The position numbers were made by a program, and so were the translations under genes. A model generated the notes under the pieces. It saw only the letters and a program-made list of their open reading frames with translations. It had not been told where the DNA came from and did not search any database. A DNA stretch of 64,000 nt from Clostridium saccharoperbutylacetonicum N1-4(HMT). GTDB lineage: Bacteria; Bacillota; Clostridia; Clostridiales; Clostridiaceae. The DNA lies in assembly GCF_000340885.1 (NCBI RefSeq), contig NC_020291.1, forward strand, positions 4,587,001-4,651,000. The letters run 5' to 3'. Shown here piece after piece: positions 36,251-44,293 of the stretch. The first letter of the stretch is position 1, and every line of letters starts with the position of its first letter.

Positions 36251-36571
36251 TTAAATTTTGTTTTTCTCATTTTCTATTTTCTTTCTCTCTACGAATCTTC
36301 CCATAAAAAAGGCAATTATACCAACTCCAATGCCTGTCTGTACGCAAAAAAGTAAACTTTCAACTTCGCCTGGTAATTCTCCACCAATCCAAGTTTCCAT
36401 AACTGGCTTAAACCAAGGCTCATATTCAGTTCCCGTAATTTCAGAAACCACCTTACTTCCCGCATCATCAGAACCTCCGAATTCAGCACCTTTCAACGTA
36501 AATAATGGTATAAGAGCAATTAATGCTGCAATAATTAATAAACTTACAACTGTTTTTTTAGTTTTTGTCAT
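36251..36571 (-). CDS. cbiN: Cobalt ECF transporter subunit CbiN
   Basis: The 106-residue protein has two membrane helices (about 8-25 and 80-98) flanking an extracellular loop with FGGSDDAGSKVVSEITGTEYEPWF, the CbiN pattern. It is an auxiliary subunit needed for metal loading of CbiM. Its ATG overlaps the cbiM stop. Confidence 0.92.
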   Translation of the reverse strand: MTKTKKTVVSLLIIAALIALIPLFTLKGAEFGGSDDAGSKVVSEITGTEYEPWFKPVMETWIGGELPGEVESLLFCVQTGIGVGIIAFFMGRFVERKKIENEKNKI

Positions 36572-37323
36572 TAATTTTCGCCTCCCATCACTACTCCAAG
36601 TTCTTTTAATTCAGGTTTTGCATATGTTTCAAGACCAATTATAATAACAACTGTCAAAATACCTTCAATAATTGCTAATGGAACTTGCGTTGGTGCAAAT
36701 ACTGCAAGAAATTTAATTGCTGACACAATTATACCTCCACTTTCAGATGGATACGCAAGTGCAAGTTGAATACTTGTGACACAATAAGTAAATAAGTCTC
36801 CAATTGCTGCTGCCAAGAAAATACCTACATATTTGTTTATTTTCAAAACCTTACACAATTTATATATTCCATATGAAACAAATGGTCCTGCAATAGCCAT
36901 CGAAAATGTATTAGCACCAAGAGTAGTAATCCCACCATGCGCTAGCAGAATTGCTTGAAAAATAAGTACAATTATTCCTAAGATACTAACTGCACTTGGT
37001 CCAAATAATATTGTCCCAAGCCCAGTACCAGTCATATGTGAACAGCTTCCTGTTACTGATGGAATCTTTAAAGATGAAAGTACAAAAACAAATGCTCCTG
37101 CCATAGCTAAAATAGTAATTGCTCTACGATGCTCTGACAAAGTCTTCTTAATAGATAAATAACCTGCTACTATGAATGGGATACATACAACACCCCATAT
37201 AATACAAAACTGTGGTGGAAGATACCCCTCCATAATATGCATTGCATTTGCTGCTGGTGACACTCCAAAAAACATAGCAAATGCTGCTGCTAAACCAATA
37301 ATTCTCTTTTCTTTTTTATTCAT
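36571..37323 (-). CDS. cbiM: Cobalt ECF transporter substrate-binding subunit CbiM
   Basis: The 250-residue membrane protein has a cleavable signal (ending ANA before MHIMEGYLPP). After processing, the mature amino terminus carries the Co2+-coordinating His pair of MHIMEG. Six or seven helices follow, with SCSHMTGTGLGTILFGP conserved. Together with CbiN it forms the metal-specific S component. It lies 224 bases after cbiO. Confidence 0.94.
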   Translation of the reverse strand: MNKKEKRIIGLAAAFAMFFGVSPAANAMHIMEGYLPPQFCIIWGVVCIPFIVAGYLSIKKTLSEHRRAITILAMAGAFVFVLSSLKIPSVTGSCSHMTGTGLGTILFGPSAVSILGIIVLIFQAILLAHGGITTLGANTFSMAIAGPFVSYGIYKLCKVLKINKYVGIFLAAAIGDLFTYCVTSIQLALAYPSESGGIIVSAIKFLAVFAPTQVPLAIIEGILTVVIIIGLETYAKPELKELGVVMGGEN

Positions 37324-37460
37324 TTTTATCCTCCCCTAACATTTAAATACTCATGTAAAAATCAAATAACATATGAGCCAATTATAGATGTTCAATTATC
37401 ATTTTTAAGTTAATGCCAAAGCTTAGAAAGAAATCTCGGTCACATAAATATAGCTAACTC

Positions 37461-37555
37461 ACTTTTTTTATATGTCAAAAGATCTTGGTTGTGCTATCGC
37501 ACTTTTTTTATATGTCAAAAGATCTTGGTTGTGCTATCGCACTTTTTTTATATGT
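37461..37555. repeat. 40-bp tandem repeat spanning the cbiO stop region
   Basis: Two identical 40 bp units (37461-37500 and 37501-37540) plus a 15-base partial third. Each contains ACTTTTTTTATATG and a GTGC-TATC-GCAC hairpin. The partial unit overlaps the last codons of cbiO. In RNA each unit gives a short hairpin between cbiO and cbiM. Confidence 0.88.
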
Positions 37556-38372
37556 GTATATTTTTAAATTCTTGTATACTTTTAGGATATTGCTTTATAT
37601 CTTTTAAAATATTTTTTTCAACTAAAAATTCATATACTTCAAGCAAAGTTGGTTGCCTTAAATTCGCCTGCTTCAAAATTTTCTTATTTTGAAAAATTTC
37701 CAGTGGGGATCCATCTGCAATAATTTTTCCTTCTGAAAATACAAGAACTCTTTCAGCCCATCTATAGGTAAAATCTACATCATGGGTAGATATTAGCATT
37801 GTCTTTCCCTCAGCTCCAAGTTTACTTAAAACTTCTTCTAACATAATGGCATTTACTGGATCTAGTGCTGCCGTTGGTTCATCAAAAATAATAATTTCTG
37901 ATTTCATAGCTATTATATCGGCAATACTTACACGTTTCTTCTCACCACCGCTTAAATAGTGTGGTGGACGATCTTTTAAATGTGAAATATTCATATATTC
38001 TAAGGCTTCATCAACTCGTTCTAATACTTCTTCTTTTGAAAGCTTTAAATTCATCGGTCCAAAACCAACTTCCGCTTTAACTGTAGATGCAATAATTTGA
38101 TTGTCTGCATCTTGAAATACAATTCCTATATTTTTTCTAAGCTCCTTTAAATTCTTTTTATTAATAAGTGTATCTCTATAAAAAATTTTTCCTTGTTCTG
38201 GTGTAAGTACACCATCTACGTTTAGGAAGAATGTAGATTTTCCTGAACCATTAGAACCAATAACAGCAATTTTCTCACCTTCATAAAGATCCACACTTAC
38301 TCCAGCTAATGCAGCTTTTCCATTTCCATAGGTATAGGCTAAATCCTCAATTTTTAAAATCAATTTTTTCAT
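37548..38372 (-). CDS. cbiO: Cobalt ECF transporter ATPase CbiO
   Basis: The 274-residue ATPase has Walker A GSNGSGKST (residues 39-47), signature LSGGEKKRVSIA, Walker B IIIFDEPTAALDP and the switch His in STHDVDF. It powers the Cbi importer. It follows cbiQ by 12 bases. Its final codons lie in a 40 bp tandem repeat, so the stop region may have been remodelled; the catalytic part is intact. Confidence 0.94.
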   Translation of the reverse strand: MKKLILKIEDLAYTYGNGKAALAGVSVDLYEGEKIAVIGSNGSGKSTFFLNVDGVLTPEQGKIFYRDTLINKKNLKELRKNIGIVFQDADNQIIASTVKAEVGFGPMNLKLSKEEVLERVDEALEYMNISHLKDRPPHYLSGGEKKRVSIADIIAMKSEIIIFDEPTAALDPVNAIMLEEVLSKLGAEGKTMLISTHDVDFTYRWAERVLVFSEGKIIADGSPLEIFQNKKILKQANLRQPTLLEVYEFLVEKNILKDIKQYPKSIQEFKNIHI

Positions 38373-38384
38373 AATTGTTCCTTT

Positions 38385-39191
38385 CTATCTTGTAAAACTC
38401 CCAAGCAATATTAAAAAACTTATAAATGCTGCTGCCACAGCAAGCTGCATTTTATCAATATCTTTGTCTTCCTCTAAAAAGACAAGCTCTCCATCATAAC
38501 ACCGAGCTTCCATAGCGTCATAATATGCATTTGCTTTCTTAAGAGAAATAATAAGCATATTACTTGCAATATTGCCAAAAGTATAGCAAGAAGTTTTAAA
38601 ATCGCAGTAACCCTGACGTGATTTTGCTGAATTTTTCATCTTAGTAGCTACATCCATTAAAATAAATATATAACGATAAATAAGACTCATTAATTCTATA
38701 ATAATCTTAGGTACACAAGCTTTACGTAACACATAAATAATCTCAGAAGACGGAGTTGATAATGTTAGCATTTGTAAAGCGCTAATAGCTGCAAAAATTT
38801 TCAAAATCAAAAATATCATTTTCTTAAGTTGCATTATTGAAGTAAAAACATAACCAAATCCAAGATATAAATTATACTGTCCTATAGGATCTTTAGAAAA
38901 ATCAATTGCAATAGTAAAAGTACTTAGTAAAATAAACGCAATTGGAATTGCTAATATTGATAAGTATGCTCTTAAGGGAATTTCTCCTTTAATTACTGTC
39001 AGATAAGCCATAGCTGTTATAACAACAATAGATACATAGGGATTGTCCAATGTAATGCAACTAATCAAGGTTAATAGAGCTAGCCCTACTTTAAAAGTTG
39101 CATTCCATTGTCTGATTTTTGATGCATAAGCATAAAAATCAATAGAATATCCTTCTCCTTGCTTATGACCTATTTTATGTTTATTAATTAT
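38385..39191 (-). CDS. cbiQ: Cobalt ECF transporter membrane subunit CbiQ
   Basis: The coupling (T) component of the cobalt importer has several hydrophobic helices. The ATPase-docking motif lies around ARCYDGEL, with a second Ala-Arg-type box in KNSAKSRQGY. Translation upstream of the first in-frame NTG (TTG at 39068) gives SIDFYAYASKIRQWNATFKV, a clear CbiQ amino terminus, so the true start lies upstream. The only codon correctly spaced from GGAGAGGTGA is ATA at 39191, giving 268 residues. Either ATA is used or a former ATG has mutated. It is the first gene after the cobalamin riboswitch. Confidence 0.85.
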   Translation of the reverse strand: MINKHKIGHKQGEGYSIDFYAYASKIRQWNATFKVGLALLTLISCITLDNPYVSIVVITAMAYLTVIKGEIPLRAYLSILAIPIAFILLSTFTIAIDFSKDPIGQYNLYLGFGYVFTSIMQLKKMIFLILKIFAAISALQMLTLSTPSSEIIYVLRKACVPKIIIELMSLIYRYIFILMDVATKMKNSAKSRQGYCDFKTSCYTFGNIASNMLIISLKKANAYYDAMEARCYDGELVFLEEDKDIDKMQLAVAAAFISFLILLGSFTR

Positions 39192-39218
39192 TTCAAATCA
39201 CCTCTCCTTAATTTTATG

Positions 39219-39255
39219 AAAAATAAAAAGCCCTTCTAACAAAAGTGTTAAAAAG
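39219..39255 (-). terminator. Leader terminator of the cobalamin riboswitch
   Basis: On the minus strand CTTTTTAAC and GTTAGAAGGG pair with one bulged A and are followed by CTTTTTATTTTTC. It lies between the aptamer and cbiQ. Confidence 0.7.
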
Positions 39256-39349
39256 ACATAATAATCAAACATACTTACTCATACAAAATCAGCAAATAAA
39301 TTTTCATTAAACGCCCCCTCTATCACTCGTAGAGTTACTGGTGCAAAAT

Positions 39350-39482
39350 ATAGGCAGGTCTTCTGACTTAAGAATCTTCGTTTAAATACGTCTTCCCTGC
39401 TCGCAAGTGACTTAATTGCATTTAAACTCCTCTAATACAGCTACGGGATAGTTTAGGACTTTCACCTAATTCCCTTTTAATT
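39350..39482 (-). promoter_or_regulatory. Cobalamin (B12) riboswitch
   Basis: On the minus strand the conserved blocks appear in order: GGGAATTAGGTGAAAGTCC, a CCCGTAGCTGTA block, GTCACTTGCGAGC, AGGGAAGACG, and the 3' signature GTCAGAAGACCTGCC. It lies 160 bases before cbiQ. With the terminator at 39219-39255 it should shut off cobalt import when adenosylcobalamin is plentiful. Confidence 0.93.
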
Positions 39483-39640
39483 AATTAAAAGCAATATAAA
39501 ATATAATTTTAATTAAACCCATATTTTATTATTAATTTGTAGTTTATAATTTCTTCCATGTATAACATAACATTTTTATTACGAAAAAGTCAATTATATT
39601 AGTCGACTTTCAAATTATTGTTGTAATTTCATATACAAAA

Positions 39641-39666
39641 AGGGTTAAGATACAGCTCTCAACCCT
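39641..39666 (-). terminator. Terminator of the BmrR-like gene
   Basis: AGGGTTGAGA and TCTTAACCCT pair on the minus strand, followed by TTTTTTG. Confidence 0.75.
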
Positions 39667-39752
39667 CACCATATATATTATCTTTTCATAACATAAACAT
39701 GTAATTAGCTAAAAATAAATATAAAATGTTTCCTCTACTAAGATTCAATACA

Positions 39753-40571
39753 CTATTTACTAATTGGAAAACATACCTCAGTTATAAATTCTTCTGGACT
39801 TCCAACACTTTGAGGACTATTTAAATAAATATCAAAAGGTGCAGCCACGCTTTTATATCCATTCTCATCAATCCATTTTACAATGGTACCATAAGCTTCT
39901 CCAAGTCTTGAATATGGCCCTATAAATGTTATGGCTGCAACCAAACCACCCGAAAGCTCTTTTATGTTTTCGCTCTTCTCCATATTTACTTTACTATTTA
40001 TTGGAATACAGATCTCACAGTCTGCATTTTCAACATCAAATTCTTGTTTGTCATGATAAATTGTCATTACAGGTCCTTCTTGTTTTAGACCAAGCTTGAA
40101 GATCTCTTCAAATACCTTTCCTATTACACTGCTTATATTACTCATACTTGTAATTGTTCTCCTGCTAATAACAACTAATGGTTCTCTTTCCTTCAATTCA
40201 ACTTTTAAATCTTTCTTTGCTTCCATAATATTGCCTCCTAACTCAATTTTCTTAATTTTTTCTTCAATAGAATCTTTGAGTTTCAAATTATTTTGCACTT
40301 CTTCATTAATTTCACTAATTTTATTCCTTAGAAACTTTTTTAACAAGTCTGAATCCTGCTTATCCATAACAACTTTAATTTCTTCTAATTTTAATCCATA
40401 AGTCTTTAATTCAGATATAAAAATAAGCTTTAAGACTTGTTCATATGAATAATATCTGTATTGAGTATCTTTGTCTACACGCATAGGTTTTAGAAGCTCA
40501 ATTTCATCATAATACCGAAGTGTCTTAGTTGAAACTCTACCAATTTTAGAAAACTGCCCGATTGTATACAC
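39753..40571 (-). CDS. MerR-family regulator with GyrI-like effector domain (BmrR type)
   Basis: The 272-residue protein has the MerR DNA-binding domain at residues 1-70 (YTIGQFSKIGRVSTKTLRYY), a dimerisation coiled coil (about 78-112) and a C-terminal GyrI-like drug-binding domain (GPVMTIYHD to EVCFPISK). This is the layout of BmrR-type multidrug sensors. The start is GTG at 40571, 7 bases after AGGAG. The longer frame would begin inside the promoter. No efflux gene is adjacent; it probably regulates itself and distant targets. Confidence 0.88.
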   Translation of the reverse strand: MYTIGQFSKIGRVSTKTLRYYDEIELLKPMRVDKDTQYRYYSYEQVLKLIFISELKTYGLKLEEIKVVMDKQDSDLLKKFLRNKISEINEEVQNNLKLKDSIEEKIKKIELGGNIMEAKKDLKVELKEREPLVVISRRTITSMSNISSVIGKVFEEIFKLGLKQEGPVMTIYHDKQEFDVENADCEICIPINSKVNMEKSENIKELSGGLVAAITFIGPYSRLGEAYGTIVKWIDENGYKSVAAPFDIYLNSPQSVGSPEEFITEVCFPISK

Positions 40572-40599
40572 ATCAATTCTCCTTTCTGTCGACAAACAT

Positions 40600-40631
40600 A
40601 GTATAAACCTTCCAGTTAAGGGTAAGGTCAA
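40600..40631 (-). promoter_or_regulatory. MerR-type promoter/operator of the BmrR-like gene
   Basis: On the minus strand TTGACC (40631-40626) and TATACT (40605-40600) are 20 bases apart, the elongated spacing of MerR-controlled promoters. The dyad ACCTTCCAGTTAAGGGTAAGGT (40607-40628) sits between them. Confidence 0.82.
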
Positions 40632-40730
40632 GAGGTTTATGAAAAAAATTTATATTTTTTTATTTAAAAATTATATATAGTAAATATTGTTTTTATAGTT
40701 TTAAATAAAACATTTTTAAAGGAAAATTCA

Positions 40731-40784
40731 TACATTTACAAATAAACCTTTCTATAATTAAAAAGTTGCTTATTTGTAAATGTA
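40731..40784 (-). terminator. Hairpin downstream of the SnoaL-like gene
   Basis: TACATTTACAAATAA and TTATTTGTAAATGTA form a 15 bp stem with a 24-base loop, 77 bases beyond the stop codon. Confidence 0.6.
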
Positions 40785-40860
40785 TTTCAATTTAGAATAA
40801 AAAAAAAGATAACAATTTATAGGAAGAATGCTGGTTTGGGATAGTTAATTGAAATTTGAT

Positions 40861-41235
40861 TTAATTTTCATATGGATAGTAATGTGGAACTTTAGATTGA
40901 AATTCTTTTAAGGTTACTATATAGTTATCATCATTAAATTCAATAAGTGAGACCCCATCAAATTCTCCGACTTCCCCATTATATTTGTATTTAAAATACC
41001 ATTCAACTACAGATATATTACCTTGATGAACAAACTGCTTTATATCCCAAATCAAGACTTCGCCTCTTTTATTCCAATCCTCAAACCAAGTTTCAATTGT
41101 ATTTATCCCATGGTATTCAGGTCCATAACATTCGCTATAAATTATATTTCTATCAAAAATATCTTTTAATACTAAACTATTGTTATTTATCCAAGCACCA
41201 AAATATTTCTTTATTATTTCTTCTCGATCACTCAT
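40861..41235 (-). CDS. SnoaL/NTF2-like fold protein
   Basis: The 124-residue protein has the NTF2-like cone pattern: helical start DREEIIKKYFGAWINNN, then IETWFEDWNKRGEVLIWDI and VVEWYFKYKYNGEVGEFDGVS. Such small proteins are isomerases, hydrolases or ligand carriers; no specific function can be named. The third of three consecutive ATG codons (41235) has the best spacing from GGAG. Confidence 0.78.
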   Translation of the reverse strand: MSDREEIIKKYFGAWINNNSLVLKDIFDRNIIYSECYGPEYHGINTIETWFEDWNKRGEVLIWDIKQFVHQGNISVVEWYFKYKYNGEVGEFDGVSLIEFNDDNYIVTLKEFQSKVPHYYPYEN

Positions 41236-41319
41236 CATCATATCTCCATTACTTCTTTTTATGTAAATAATACCATTTCCATTCTATATAAACAATGCTC
41301 TTTATTATATTAGATTTTT

Positions 41320-41405
41320 TTATTTGAAGAATCTATCTAATAATCCTTTGAATGCTTTACTATGTCTTGCTTCTTCTCGGATATGAGAAGCAACATCCCT
41401 ACCAA
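41320..41405 (-). pseudogene. 3' fragment of a rubrerythrin gene (remnant 1)
   Basis: On the minus strand about 28 codons read ALLGRDVASHIREEARHSK followed by [11 protein letters not shown] and a stop. This is clearly homologous to the last residues ([18 protein letters not shown]) of the reverse rubrerythrin at 43353. No upstream part exists. The fragment breaks off at a perfect CTCGTGGGAAA hairpin (41421-41460). Confidence 0.75.
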
Positions 41406-41420
41406 GTAGGGCCTGCACGG

Positions 41421-41460
41421 AAACTCGTGGGAAAATCCCTTGAGCTTTCCCACGAGTTTT
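41421..41460 (+). terminator. Hairpin with CTCGTGGG stem
   Basis: AAACTCGTGGGAAA and TTTCCCACGAGTTT form a perfect 14 bp stem followed by a T. A related CTCGTGGG/CCCACGAG pair recurs at 43115-43170 next to the second rubrerythrin remnant. Confidence 0.6.
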
Positions 41461-41592
41461 CATATTTGCAAATAAAGTAGTATCAGATAGAGTTAAGCGC
41501 GCTCATCAGATTTTCACGCATACCCTGTGTGATATGAATATAATACTTCAAGGTTATTTCCTCTTTACTTGCCCAGTAGAGCAACTTTGCTC

Positions 41593-42354
41593 TTAAAGCA
41601 CTGAGCCACATACTCCAATACATTGTCCGGTGACCCATCCCATTTCATCTGAGCAAAGACTTGCAACAACAGGTCCAATATCAGAAGCTTCGCCCATTCT
41701 TCCGAGTGTAGTTTGAGAAGCAATCCTATCTTTTAAACCTGGATTTTTGATATAAGTATCTCCACTAAATTCAGTATTAATGGTACCTGGAGCTATAGTA
41801 TTCGCCCTTATTCCTCTTGCTCCTAATTCCTTAGCTAAATATCTAGTAAAAACTTCTACCGCACCTTTCGCAGAAGCATAAAGCCCAGATCCTGGATATG
41901 TAGAACGAGTTAACATTGTAGAAGTGTTTATAATTCTACCTTCGTCTGCAATTAGAGGAATTAATTTTTGTGTTAAAAAGAAAACTCCTTTAAAGTGAAC
42001 ATTAAATGTTTTGTCAAATTCTTCTTCTGTAACTTTTAAAATAGGTGTATGATTTGAAATTCCTGCATTATTAATTAAAAAATTGAAACTCTCTTGATTC
42101 CATTTAGCTTTTAAAACATCTGATAACTTAGATACAAAGGAATCAAAGGAAGATATATCACTTACATCAAGCTGAATAGCAGCAGCCTTACCACCACTTA
42201 CTTCAATTTCCTTTACAACTTCATCTGCCTTTTCTTTTTGATTATTGTAAGTGATAATTACATCTATTCCTTTTTTAGATGATGATAATGCAGAATCTCG
42301 ACCAATTCCACGACTTCCACCTGTAACTAATGCAATTTTACTATTTTTGTTCAT
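41593..42354 (-). CDS. Short-chain dehydrogenase/reductase
   Basis: The 253-residue Rossmann enzyme has TGGSRGIG (residues 11-18), the NNAG block (NFLINNAGIS) and the catalytic YASAKG. It uses NAD(P)H on an unidentified alcohol or ketone. The start at 42354 follows GAGGAG by 8 bases; the upstream in-frame ATG has none. It is divergent from a MerR regulator and carries a MerR-type promoter, so it is the probable target gene. Confidence 0.9.
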   Translation of the reverse strand: MNKNSKIALVTGGSRGIGRDSALSSSKKGIDVIITYNNQKEKADEVVKEIEVSGGKAAAIQLDVSDISSFDSFVSKLSDVLKAKWNQESFNFLINNAGISNHTPILKVTEEEFDKTFNVHFKGVFFLTQKLIPLIADEGRIINTSTMLTRSTYPGSGLYASAKGAVEVFTRYLAKELGARGIRANTIAPGTINTEFSGDTYIKNPGLKDRIASQTTLGRMGEASDIGPVVASLCSDEMGWVTGQCIGVCGSVL

Positions 42355-42505
42355 AAAAAATATCTCCTCTAAATTTTTATTAATCATTTAGAAATTAATA
42401 TTTCATTATTTATACTGCTACTTATATTATTATCTTAATCATTAATTTCTATATACATAAGCATGTATAAATCACTTGAAAATAAATTTCTTATAATTTA
42501 TACTC

Positions 42506-42536
42506 ATGTTAATACCTAGAGTTATATCGAGGTCAA
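42506..42536 (-). promoter_or_regulatory. MerR-type promoter of the dehydrogenase gene
   Basis: On the minus strand TTGACC and TAACAT are separated by 19 bases, with the dyad ACCTAGAGTTATATCGAGGT (42514-42533) between them. This matches the long-spacer architecture recognised by MerR regulators, one of which is encoded divergently. Confidence 0.8.
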
Positions 42537-42576
42537 GTTTTTTTTAAATTAAATAAATTTAAAGGGGATTTTAGAA

Positions 42577-43023
42577 TTGACATATTCAATAAAAGATATA
42601 TCACAGATTTTGGGGCTTTCTATATATACAATTCGTTTTTATGACAAAGAAGGGCTTTTACCATTTGTCTCAAGAAATAAATCAGGAAATAGAGAATTTA
42701 CTGAATCAGATTTAAATTTATTTAAGGTGATTTGTTGTTTAAAGAATTCAGGAATGCAAATTAAAGATATTAAAAGATATATTGATTTCTGTATGGAAGG
42801 TGCCAATACTATAGATGCACGAAAAAAATTACTTTTTGAACATCGTAAGGAAATTCTGCAACAGATAGAGGAACTTAATAAAAGTCTAGAAATAGTCGAT
42901 TTTAAGATTGAAATGTATGAGGCTCCTAATGCCATAGAAATTATTAACGAACAAAGAAGACACGCTTATGAAGAAAAACGTGAGAATAAATTATTACAAA
43001 CTGATGAAGCTGGTAATATTTGA
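42577..43023 (+). CDS. MerR-family regulator of the adjacent dehydrogenase
   Basis: The 148-residue protein has the MerR winged helix (YSIKDISQILGLSIYTIRFY) and a coiled-coil tail, without a large effector domain. The start is TTG at 42577 after GGGGA with slightly long spacing. Its divergent neighbour has the expected 19-base-spacer promoter. Such small MerR proteins with an SDR or aldo-keto reductase often respond to aldehydes or electrophiles. The gene ends directly against rubrerythrin remnant 2. Confidence 0.85.
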   Translation: MTYSIKDISQILGLSIYTIRFYDKEGLLPFVSRNKSGNREFTESDLNLFKVICCLKNSGMQIKDIKRYIDFCMEGANTIDARKKLLFEHRKEILQQIEELNKSLEIVDFKIEMYEAPNAIEIINEQRRHAYEEKRENKLLQTDEAGNI

Positions 43024-43108
43024 AATATCTGCCCAATAGTCCATTTAAAGCAGCACCATGACGCGCTTCAACACCGTTGCACACAGCTACTTCCTTACGG
43101 CATAGGGT
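43024..43108 (-). pseudogene. 3' fragment of a rubrerythrin gene (remnant 2)
   Basis: On the minus strand the codons read TLCRKEVAVCNGVEARHGA then ALNGLLGRYFK. They align with remnant 1 and with the end of the intact rubrerythrin. The original stop is lost and an in-frame TAG lies just upstream, so it is not expressed as such. It too adjoins CTCGTGGG-type inverted repeats. Confidence 0.68.
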
Positions 43109-43280
43109 CTACGGAATCTCGTGGGATTATCTCTTGAGGTGCTTTTTTACCCCTCATTTTTTACAATTTGCCCACGAGTTTTCCCTTGAGTTTGTTAAAA
43201 AGCCACAAAAACATTAATCCCTATGGCATATATCTTCCTTCCTCAACCCGTGTACTGCGTACATAGGGTTGGTACATAAA

Positions 43281-43324
43281 AAAGCTCCCACAAGCCTTTA
43301 TTTACAAAGGTTTGTGGGAGCTTT
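43281..43324 (-). terminator. Terminator of reverse rubrerythrin
   Basis: AAAGCTCCCACAA and TTGTGGGAGCTTT, extended by CCTTT/AAAGG with one mismatch, form a strong stem with a T-run on the minus strand, 29 bases after the stop codon. Confidence 0.85.
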
Positions 43325-43352
43325 GTGAGCCACCAAAGTATATGTGGTCGGT

Positions 43353-43895
43353 TTATCCAAAATATCTATCTAATAATCCTTTGAATGCTTTACCATGTCT
43401 AGCTTCATCTCTAGCCATTTCATGTACTGTATCATGAATAGCATCTAAATTAGCTGCTTTAGCTCTCTTAGCTAAATCGAACTTACCTGCTGTTGCTCCA
43501 TTTTCAGCTGCAACTCTTAATTCTAAGTTTTTCTTAGTAGAATCTGTAATAACTTCTCCTAATAATTCAGCAAACTTAGCTGCATGTTCTGCTTCTTCAT
43601 GAGCAGCTTTTTCATAGTATAATCCAATTTCTGGGTATCCTTCTCTATGTGCAACTCTTGACATAGCTAAGTACATTCCAACTTCTGAACATTCTCCTTC
43701 AAAGTTAGCTCTTAAATCTGCTAATATATCTTCTGAAACTCCTTGTGCTACTCCAACTACATGTTCTGCAGCCCAAGTCATTTCTCCTGATTGTTCTTTA
43801 AATTTTTCTGCTCCAACACCACATACTGGACATTTGTCTGGTGCTGCATCTCCTTCATGAACATATCCACATACTGTACAAACAAATTTTTTCAT
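43353..43895 (-). CDS. Reverse rubrerythrin
   Basis: The 180-residue protein has an N-terminal rubredoxin domain (CTVCGY with Cys6/Cys9 and CPVCG with Cys22/Cys25). A diiron four-helix domain follows with E-x-x-H type ligands ([24 protein letters not shown]). The rubredoxin-first order defines reverse rubrerythrins, which reduce H2O2 and O2 with NADH-derived electrons in clostridia. A PerR-like box lies about 70 bases upstream. GAGG precedes the ATG. Confidence 0.93.
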   Translation of the reverse strand: MKKFVCTVCGYVHEGDAAPDKCPVCGVGAEKFKEQSGEMTWAAEHVVGVAQGVSEDILADLRANFEGECSEVGMYLAMSRVAHREGYPEIGLYYEKAAHEEAEHAAKFAELLGEVITDSTKKNLELRVAAENGATAGKFDLAKRAKAANLDAIHDTVHEMARDEARHGKAFKGLLDRYFG

Positions 43896-43965
43896 AATCT
43901 CTTCCTCCCAAAATTTAATTATTATTTTTTATATTTTTTATTTTATCCTCATCACAGTTTTTATT

Positions 43966-43980
43966 ATATAATAATTATTA
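43966..43980. promoter_or_regulatory. PerR-like box upstream of reverse rubrerythrin
   Basis: ATATAATAATTATTA agrees with the PerR consensus TTATAATNATTATAA at 13 of 15 positions. Reverse rubrerythrin genes are known PerR targets in clostridia. The high A/T content raises the chance of coincidence. Confidence 0.5.
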
Positions 43981-44293
43981 TTAGTTGTAAATAGTTATTT
44001 ATAATTTTTTTATAAATTTTTTATTCATTTCCATAATCCTACTAAAATAACCATATAACCTATGTCAATTATATTTTTGATATAAAAGTTCAACGAAGCA
44101 CAATCTTCTTAATTTTCTAACATATTCCTACTTATATTATATAACTTATTTTCTAGTTTTAAAATAAAAAATATGAACTTATCATATAATGCTAAAGTTA
44201 ATTTATGGTATAATACTTACTAAGTTTTAATAATTACCTAGGCACCTACTCTACTTATTTCTAGTTGCCCGTTATAGAAAGAAGGATTTTTAT
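43981..44293. other. Gene-free region before pectinesterase
   Basis: A/T-rich DNA separating divergent genes. I see no ORF or clear structured RNA. Confidence 0.5.

Noticed and set aside
36258-36644. 128-codon plus-strand frame opposite cbiN
   Set aside because: Shadow of cbiN and the end of cbiM; low-complexity product.
37461-37555. Tandem 40 bp units as a CRISPR array
   Set aside because: Units are directly abutting with no unique spacers and there are no cas genes.
41740-42300. Reading the dehydrogenase as FabG of fatty-acid synthesis
   Set aside because: No fab genes are near; the MerR-controlled promoter points to an inducible SDR.
41421-43190. CTCGTGGG hairpins as group II intron or riboswitch pieces
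   Set aside because: No domain V-like sequence or known aptamer core was found, and the neighbouring bases read clearly as rubrerythrin codons.
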